Translations under genes and position numbers: made by a program
Part shown: piece after piece, positions 57,336-64,000 of the stretch
Layout of the letters: every line of letters starts with the position of its first letter
Position numbering within the stretch: the stretch's first letter is position 1
Assembly (NCBI GenBank): GCA_016584305.1
Contig: JACEEZ010002750.1
Span: 24,172-88,171 of the forward strand
Reading direction: 5' to 3'
From: Chionoecetes opilio
Taxonomy: Eukaryota > Arthropoda > Malacostraca > Decapoda > Majidae
DNA: 64,000 nt
Notes under the pieces: model-generated
Told to the model about the DNA's origin: nothing
Database searches by the model: none
The model's input: the letters and a program-made list of their open reading frames with translations, nothing else

Positions 57336-58990
57336 ATTTTATAATGGGAACCCGTCACCGTGTAGGGAGGGAATGAAGGAGTGAGTGACTGGCATGAAGG
57401 AAAGAGGTAATGCAGAAAGGAAGGAGGAAGGAAGGATAGGCAGTGGTGGTTAGAATTCATATACGAGCGAGTCTTGCGAGCTTCCATAGGGAGTACTTTT
57501 TTAATGATATATTGATATTTTATTGATCTTTAATGTTTTGTATGACTTCTGGGCGTTATTTTGTTCCTGTTATTCTGATGGCCCATAAAAGACTTAATCA
57601 CGTGAGCTATTACACAAATCATGGGTTTAAAGGAAGCTGGCAAGAGCTTCAACTTCTTTTCTAGAATTTAGGGATCTTTAAAAGGAGGCTGGATAAATTC
57701 ATGGATGGGGATGCAAGGTGGATGTAGGTAGTGTTAAGTAACAGGAACTACCACGTGTAGGTCTCACGGCCTCTTGTAGCTTTCTTATGTTCTTAAGAAA
57801 TGTGTCTTCACTCACTGTTCCTTACTGGGTGGTGTTTTCTAGACCTAACCTAAACTTTATCTAACTTAACTAAGGGCTGCACGAAGATAAGGGATATGAT
57901 AAGGATATGATAATGGATAGGATAAGGATGGATAGAAGATAAGGGAGAGGTATATAGGAATGATGGGGGTTGATAAGATGAGAGAGAGGTAGTGAGAAAT
58001 GACGAAAAATAATGATGAGAAATAGGTTAAATTCAAAGTCATGATCAGGACGCAATACCGTGCTTACGGACACCCAACTGAATATCTCGGGATTATTTGC
58101 TTCAAGTTTTATGATGTTACCAGTAAGTTTGATTGTTTTCCTTGGGCACCTTGGCTAATCCTTGGCAGCTGGTATTTTCCCTACGCTTATTAAGGTAGCT
58201 ACTTGAAAACAGAAGTGCAAGATACAGACAGTAACTTGAAGATTTCTTTGAGAGATCGACCAGCTTCCTTTCCTCAGCTTATTTGTGCCATGATGTTGTA
58301 GGAGATATCATAAGCACAGGGAGGAAAAACAGTACGTAAGAAGCACAGAACACTTGAGATCGGAGATATCTAACACAAAAATGCTTTATAAGAACATGAG
58401 GAAGCTACAAGAGGCTGAGAGACCTACACGAGGTAGTTCCTGTTACTTAACACTACCTACATCCACCTTTCATCCCCATCCATGCCATTATCCAGCCTCC
58501 TTTGAAAGCGCCCTATTGCCTCCCCACTGACTACATACTTGACAGCAGAGTCCATTCCAATAACTTCTGTGGCACCTCTCAAGACTCTGGTTCAAGTGTT
58601 GCCTTCCTTCTCTTCAAGGATATCCTCACCAAGGGTTCACGTTATTCTGAGTGAAATACTTTGAATACAAGAGCATCACTTTTATAGTCTTGATAATACA
58701 CACTGGCATTGGAGTTCCCATTATTTTGACGAGCATTGGACAAAAGAATCTTATGAAGTCTTGCACCTTTGACTGCATCTCTTGTATTTGTAAGAAACCT
58801 TTAGGCTATAGAAAGATCATATACGTATTTGATGTATATTTGAGCTGAAGGAAGACTGTTTTAGGGCAGCATAACTTTTAGTAATGATTTAAGTATTGTA
58901 AGAATTAAGTTTTCAAAATTCTAGTTTATGGTACGTATTTTACTTTTTTTTTCTTCTAAATTTAATCTATTGTTTCAAGACTTATTTGTA
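57336..58990 (-). repeat. Right arm of the large inverted repeat
   Basis: Reverse complement of 51320-52973. The two arms are separated by about 4.4 kb. Outward similarity continues to about 59090 through a damaged copy of the SINE head. Next to it is the single N at 59123. Confidence 0.9.
58385..58560 (-). repeat. CR1-like LINE 3' tail
   Basis: In reverse complement it encodes the ending ...RRLDN.MDGDERWM and the untranslated tail ending 'cctcatgttcttat'. The same tail occurs at about 46965-47010 (-), 48262-48400 (-), 51795-51935 (+), 52528-52650 (-) and 57660-57797 (+). The short 3' repeat 'atgttcttat' is CR1-like. Confidence 0.7.
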
Positions 58991-60282
58991 GTAATAAAGA
59001 GTAGATAGATAGTAGTATTATGGTGCTGTCGAATGCCTGGCTGGATCCAACCGGGCCTATCTGTATCGTACAGACTTGCACATGATGCTAAAGAATTGAT
59101 GACTGAGATAGATGAGTTTAGCNCACACTGGTAATACCAAAGGATTGGCCTTATAGCCACACGTACACCGCCTTCTGGGTCAATGTAATACAGTAGATTT
59201 AAGGGTTACAATATATGACTTAGATGAAATAATGTTACAGTTGAAGGTTTATCTTGATTTTATGAAGAAAATAGTTTGGAATGACTCAGTGTTTCGGAAC
59301 CGTTGTCATGACGAAGGTTGTCACGGTGGGAATATAAGACTGTAGATTGAAGGCTAGTATGTTATATTACACACATGGAAATAATGGTTAAATATATAAT
59401 AATAGTGTTAGTTGAAATAAATAGTTGAAATGGTCTGGAATATATCAGGGAACTATACTCGGTTTTTTTAACGAGGTGAAAAATGTTGCCCCCTTGCTGC
59501 TTACTGCCTGATATTTGATGCCAGGAGAAGGGAATACTACACTTCTTCTTAATATCAGCTGTATTTTATCATAGTTTACAATATTATCAGGTAAACACAG
59601 GCATCATTTTAATCATGAGACCTTAAGATAAATTCATTTTCGCCTCGTAAAAAAAAATAAACCATAGATCTGAATTAATATCATGACAAGGGTCGTTGAA
59701 GTCGTTAGTGTCTGTGTGTGCGTGTGTGTGTGTGTGCGTGTGTGTGTATGGAGGTCACCAGTGATAGTTTAAAGGCCAGTAACTGTTATTCATACAGGAG
59801 AAAGATAATGCTTCTAAGATTCGTAACACAACTATGAGAATATATATTAAGAATAGATTATATTAGAATATATTATATAAAGAATATATTAGAATAAGAT
59901 ATATATATAATATCATAAATACACACATACTCACTCCTCTCTCTCTCTCTCTCGTTTTTTTTTTCTTCTTAGGCGGCCTGTTTTGCTACCATTAGTTCAC
60001 TTACCATAATTTGCATTTAGGTTCATATAGGTCACGTTTAATGAATGGCCTGTATAATTCTAATATATATATATTTCTTGTACTATATATTTAAGGCCAA
60101 TAAACAATCAATCTCTCTCTCTCTCTCTCTGAAGTAATGTGTTCACTGCTATGGTGATGACAACCCTGTCCTTATTGCCTTGTTCAGTACGCACATGGTA
60201 TTATCATCGCTAAATGTGTCTAATATTGATAGTGTTTTTAACCCCTTCACGCCCAGATCTTTCCTTTGTTATAAAAAATTGT

Positions 60283-60470
60283 ATGTTGTCCAGCCATAAA
60301 AACAGTGGTAAGTGCTGTCCAGCCATAAAAACAGTGGTAAGTGCTGTCCAGCCTAAACAGTGGTAAGTGCTGTCCAGCCTAAACAGTGGTAAGTGCTGTC
60401 CAGCCTAAACAGTGGTAAGTGCTGTCCAGCCTAAACAGTGGTAAGTGCTGTCGAGCCTAAACAATGCGTC
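60283..60470. repeat. 26-29 bp minisatellite, about 7 copies
   Basis: The unit is 'gtgctgtccagcctaaacag' plus 'tggtaa'. The first copies have 'ccataaaaacag'. Confidence 0.95.
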
Positions 60471-60640
60471 ATGTTAATTGTTTAATATTCTTGACGTGGC
60501 TCCCTGGTTAATGGTTATTCATACTCTTTTTGTTATTCAAGTGTTGTGTTGATGTATATATTGTTTGCTTCATAGGATATTAATATTCACTGAGAAGTAG
60601 TAGACGGATTATGTGCAGAATATAGGCAGTGGGCTTAGGG

Positions 60641-60705
60641 CAGTGGTTCTCAAACTATTTGGCCTGCGACCCCTCCAAATAATTTTGAAAGGCTTGCGAC
60701 CCCCT
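60641..60705 (+). mobile_element. hAT-like terminal sequence
   Basis: 'cagtggttctcaaactattt' followed by 'ggcctgcgacccctcc' and 'ggcttgcgacccccttgg' is the well-known wording of hAT-type termini. Only this end is present. It runs directly into the LINE fragment at 60707. Confidence 0.5.
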
Positions 60706-60706
60706 T

Positions 60707-61099
60707 GGAAATGGGCAGTAGCAAAAAGAGACAGAGAGGAAAGTATTCGATGGGAAACGAATGGATAATCAATACAAAGGTCGCAAAAGACCTGGGAGTA
60801 TGGATTACGGATAATTTGTCACCTGAGAAGCATATAAACAAGATCACAGGAGATACATATCAGTTGCTGAGGAATATAAGAATGGCATTCAAATATCTGA
60901 ATGAAGAGATGATTAAGAAATTGATAACATCTTTGATTCCACCAAGGTTGGAATATGCGGCAGTGATTGGGTCACCACTTAAAAAGAAGGATATAAGGAA
61001 GATTGAGAGAATACAAAGAGCAGCCACAAAAATGGCTCCAAGCCTGAGAGATTTAACATATGAGGAAAGACTTTCAAGACTGAAACTCCCACTATGCTA
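60707..61099 (+). pseudogene. CR1-like LINE ORF2 C-terminal fragment (permuted copy)
   Basis: This 131-residue frame reads MEMGSSKKRQRGKYSMGNEW, KDLGVWITDNLSPEKHINKI, YLNEEMIKKLITSLIPPRLE and DIRKIERIQRAATKM. It is the region after the catalytic core and is nearly identical to 50421-50770. It ends at an abrupt junction with an RTE copy (61100). The part of the protein that should precede it lies further right, at 62098-63130. Confidence 0.75.
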
Positions 61100-62095
61100 G
61101 GGGGCATACGCCGGGGGACGCGTCGCCTCGCCCACCCTACGACACCACTCCCGGGGGTCACCACGCGCGAGTCCCCATGCAGGCTGCCTTCCCATACCAA
61201 GCAGCTCTAGACAAGAAACATCAACTTGCCCCAGCCACGAGCCTTGTGGGCGCCCCCTTGGCCTCCTCCACGCCGGATTGTCTCTTACAGATACAACCCG
61301 ATGGGAAGGATCGGTTTCAGGGTAGCGTGCCACATGCCCATATAGCCCAAGTTGGCACTGACGGACTATGCAGGTAATAGGCCTGTCTAATAATTCAGTC
61401 TCACGGTGCAATCGCTGATTTGACACGTAATCATCCCAGCGATACCCCATGATTCTGCGAAGACACTTATTACCAAAGGCATTGATTCGTCTCTTCAAGT
61501 CGATATTTAGTGTCCATGTCTCACAACCATAGAGTAAGACAGGGATCACAAGCGACTTGAAGATCCGGATCTTTGTCCTCCTGCACAGATACCGACAACG
61601 ACAAATACTCCCGCTGAGCGAGTCCATAACACCGTGGGCTATGCCAATCCGCCGTAAGGCTTCTTGACGTGACCCGCCGTCATTATGGACTGCGCTACCA
61701 AGGTATGTAAAACTTTCCAAGATCTCAATGTCCTCGCCACACGCATGAACAGACTGTACTGCTTCATCTAGTAAGTCTCCAAACACCTGGACCTTGGTCT
61801 TGAGCCAGGAGACCTCAAGTCCCAAAGGCTTTGCCTCCTTGTGCAGCGCCTCGAGGGCCATCACCAGGACCTCCAGCGACTCAGCAAAGATTACTGCATC
61901 ATCGGCAAAAACAAGATCAGTGATCTTGGTGTTGCCGACGGATGCTCCACAATCACTTTGATCTACAACCTTGTCCAATACCCAGTCCATACAAGCGTTG
62001 AAAAGTGATGGGGCAAGGATGCACCCTTGCCTCACTCCTGTATTCACAGGAAAGAAGCTGGATACACCTCCCCCACACTTCACAGCACTCTCAGT
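61097..62095 (-). pseudogene. RTE-type LINE reverse transcriptase, 5'-truncated
   Basis: The minus-strand frame 61097-62083 encodes 328 residues without an internal stop. It starts inside the reverse transcriptase: NTGVRQGCILAPSLFNACMD, then the catalytic LVFADDAVIFAES. The C-terminal part is SFTYLGSAVHNDGGSRQEAL, LVIPVLLYGCETWTL, CLRRIMGYRW and QCQLGLYGHVARYPETDP, ending EATRPPAYAP. The endonuclease and the first half of the RT are missing, the usual result of incomplete reverse transcription. The last part is homologous to the fragment inside the SINE at 48.8 kb. The open frame and little decay imply a recent insertion. Confidence 0.85.
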
Positions 62096-62097
62096 CC

Positions 62098-62867
62098 CAG
62101 AGTATAGGATATATGAAGATCCAAAAATAATGAGCGAAATTTAAATAAAAACTTTCAGCAAGTATTCACAAAAGAATCAAAATTCAATGAACCGCAAGGA
62201 ATGAAAAAAGTCAGAAAGGAGTATAAAATAAAAATAGAGAAGGAGGAAGTTTGTGACTTGTTGAAGGCATTGCAGGAGAGGAAAGCCCTGGGACCAGACG
62301 GAGTGTTGGGTTATGTTTTAAAAGATTGCAGAAAGCAGTTGTTTGAACCAGTCTATGATGTAATAAAGTGCTCCTTAACAACGGGACAAGTGCCAAAGAG
62401 TGCAAGAGAGCAGATGTAGTGCCAATATATAACAATGGGAAGCAGGATGAACCACTAAATGATAGACCAGTGTCATTGACTAGCACAGTATGCAAGATAG
62501 GTGAGAAAATAATAAAGAAGCCATGGACGGAACACTTAGGAAATGAAGGTATAATAACAGGCCGGCAGTATGGTTTTAGAAAAAGGAGATCATGTGTGAC
62601 CAACTTAATAAGCTTTTACTCAAGAGTAATTGATATAACACAAGAAAGAGATGGATGGGCAGACTGTGTATATCTAGATCTTAAAAAGACATTTGCAAAA
62701 GTTCCACATGAGAGATTACTTTGTAAATTGGAAAATCTAGGATGAATCACAGGGCTGATCACAGCCTGGATGGCAAGTGATCTGAGAGCAAGAGAAATGA
62801 GAACAGTAGTGAAGGATGAGAAGTCTGAATGGAGAAAGGTATTTAGTGGGCTACCACAAGGATCAGT

Positions 62868-62934
<67 letters not shown>

Positions 62935-63130
62935 CTACCACAAGGATCAGAGTTGCCACCAATAATGTTCACGATTTACCTCAATGACATGACGGAGGAA
63001 ATAAATAGTTATATTAGTCTATTGGCGGATGATGCAAAACTATTAAGAGAAATAAAAAGCTACAAAGATTGTGCAACACTACAAAATGACCTGAACAAGA
63101 TCTACCCATGGAGCAGAAGATGGGAAATGG
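62098..63130 (+). pseudogene. CR1-like LINE reverse transcriptase fragment with microsatellite insertion
   Basis: Frames in sequence encode EEVCDLLKALQERKALGPDG, VVPIYNNGKQDEPLNDRPVS, QYGFRKRRSCVTNLI, CVYLDLKKTFAKVPHERLL and GLPQGSV. After a (GTA)n block come PPIMFTIYLNDMTEEI, LLADDAKLL and LNKIYPWSRRWEM. The catalytic F/YADD is here LADD. Frame breaks occur near 62418, 62745 and 62870. The fragment stops about ten residues before the segment with which the fragment at 60707 starts, so the two could be halves of one protein in swapped order. Confidence 0.75.
62869..62935. repeat. (GTA)n microsatellite flanked by a 17-bp direct repeat
   Basis: About 22 GTA units. 'gctaccacaaggatcag' is found both just before (62850-62866) and just after (62935-62951) the block. 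Confidence 0.95.
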
Positions 63131-63149
63131 TATATATATATATATATTA

Positions 63150-63832
63150 CATTTGTGCCTATAGCGCCTGTAGGCAGTGACTTCTAAGGCTCGGATGGTA
63201 GGTTGGCTCTGGAGGCACACTTGAGGGCTGTGATGGTTGGCCCCGCCCGTGGTGGCGCAGGCAGGATTTTTATAGTGACGCCTGTGATTAGAGGCTCATG
63301 CCGCCCCCCTGTGTCCTCCGAGGCATTCGCAATCTAAGGTAGAGTTAATGGGCAGGGCATGATACGGGGAGGCGGTAGCAGAGTGGTTAGCGTCTCCGAC
63401 TGGCTTTCTCGGTGACCCGAGTTCAATCCCCGACAAAAACCAGAACCTTTCTGTTCTGTCGAGTGGCCTAAGAACACCCACATGCCCTGCCCATTAACTC
63501 TACCTTCGATTGTGAGTGCATCGGAGGACACAGGGGGGCGGCATGAGCCTCTAATCACAGGCGTCACTATAAAAATCCTGCCTGCGCCACCACGGTTGAG
63601 GGCATACCATCACAGCAGCCCTCAAGTGAACCTCCAGAGCCTACCATCCGAGCCCTGGGTCACCACTGCCTACAGGCGCTATAGGCACTGATTTAAAAAA
63701 AAAAAAAAAAAAAATGTGGGTGTTCTTAGGCCACTCGACAGTGCAGAAATATTTTGGTTTTCATCGGGGATCGAACTCGGGTCTCCGAGAACGCCACGCT
63801 GAGATGCTAACCACTTTGCTACCTCCCCTCCC
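63150..63832 (-). mobile_element. tRNA-derived SINE (minus) split by a second SINE
   Basis: The body in reverse is at 63150-63362 (tail 'catttgtgcctatagcgcc', ending 'gggcagggcatg'). The head in reverse is at 63715-63832 ('tgtgggtgttcttaggccac' ... 'ctaaccactttgctacctcc'). Together they make one complete SINE, interrupted by the copy at 63366-63714. Confidence 0.8.
63366..63714 (+). mobile_element. tRNA-derived SINE, full length with A tail
   Basis: Starts 'ggggaggcggtagcagagtg' with box A 'tagcagagtggtt', then box B 'ccgagttcaatcc' at about 63419. The body is 'cacatgccctgcccattaac' ... 'tgcctacaggcgctataggc', and a 20-base A tail runs to 63714. It is the best-preserved copy of the family and is inserted inside the opposite-strand copy. 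Confidence 0.85.
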
Positions 63833-64000
63833 CATATATATAGGGGGGAGCACTGGTCTGGGAACCGCAAAAGTCCGGGAATCGCAACAGTCCGAGGCCA
63901 TTACCCACCCCTGGACGTTTATCCTACTCTAGTATTTACTGTCCGGCAACCGCCAATATCAACTACTCCGCCGCGGACTTTTAAAGTCACTGTTGGGTAA

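Overview
The window is eukaryotic and repeat-dominated, and it reads like arthropod DNA, most probably a decapod crustacean. The evidence is the mixture of CR1-like and RTE-like LINEs, a copia-type gag, Tigger and mariner transposases, tRNA-derived SINEs with A tails, GT-AG introns, very rich micro- and minisatellites, and a large uncharacterised multicopy protein that I know from crustacean and cnidarian genomes. No bacterial operon, rRNA, CRISPR or viral gene is visible. A 542-base run of N (10540-11081) and a single N (59123) show a draft assembly.

Layout. 0.1-0.8 kb: a broken RING-finger fragment (minus). 2.3-4.8 kb: a copia-type gag (minus), split by a SINE and by a 1.2 kb satellite made of the SINE's own tRNA-like head. 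4.9-9.7 kb: a nearly complete CR1/L2-like LINE (plus) with PHD and CCCH zinc fingers, endonuclease and reverse transcriptase. 9.9-10.5 kb: the 3' end of another LINE (minus). 11.8-12.5 kb: two phase-0 exons of an unidentified host gene (plus), followed by a 36-bp minisatellite. 17.4-20.6 kb: a complete Tigger-type transposon with matching ends, TA target sites and at least one intron. 20.8-22.1 kb: mariner remnants.

23.5-44.8 kb: a tandem duplication of about 10.6 kb. Each copy holds a 5.3-5.7 kb unit with inverted ends (TAGTCCATGA then GATATCGGTACC) that encloses the broken ~1500-residue multicopy protein (an acidic DTD/GCDTVSAF core and a C-terminal CXC motif). I regard this unit as a candidate undescribed DNA transposon. 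Each copy also holds a Tigger-like MITE, a SINE head and a 42-bp minisatellite. A noisy stretch of about one repeat length (33.2-43.4 kb) looks like unpolished long-read sequence.

46.3-59.1 kb: serial segmental duplications, including a 1.7-kb-arm inverted repeat, several MITEs (TTAA, ACT-flanked, palindromic), LINE 3' tails, and three possible exons of an unidentified minus-strand gene. 60.6-63.9 kb: a nest of LINE, RTE and SINE insertions, with a LINE reverse transcriptase in permuted order.

Very little here is host coding sequence. The genes that can be named belong to mobile elements, and nearly all carry frameshifts or stops. Stretches not listed (about 1.1-2.2, 14.2-16.1, 22.6-23.1, 29.9-31.7, 44.8-46.2 and 59.1-60.2 kb) are AT-rich or low-complexity, and I see no supportable gene in them.
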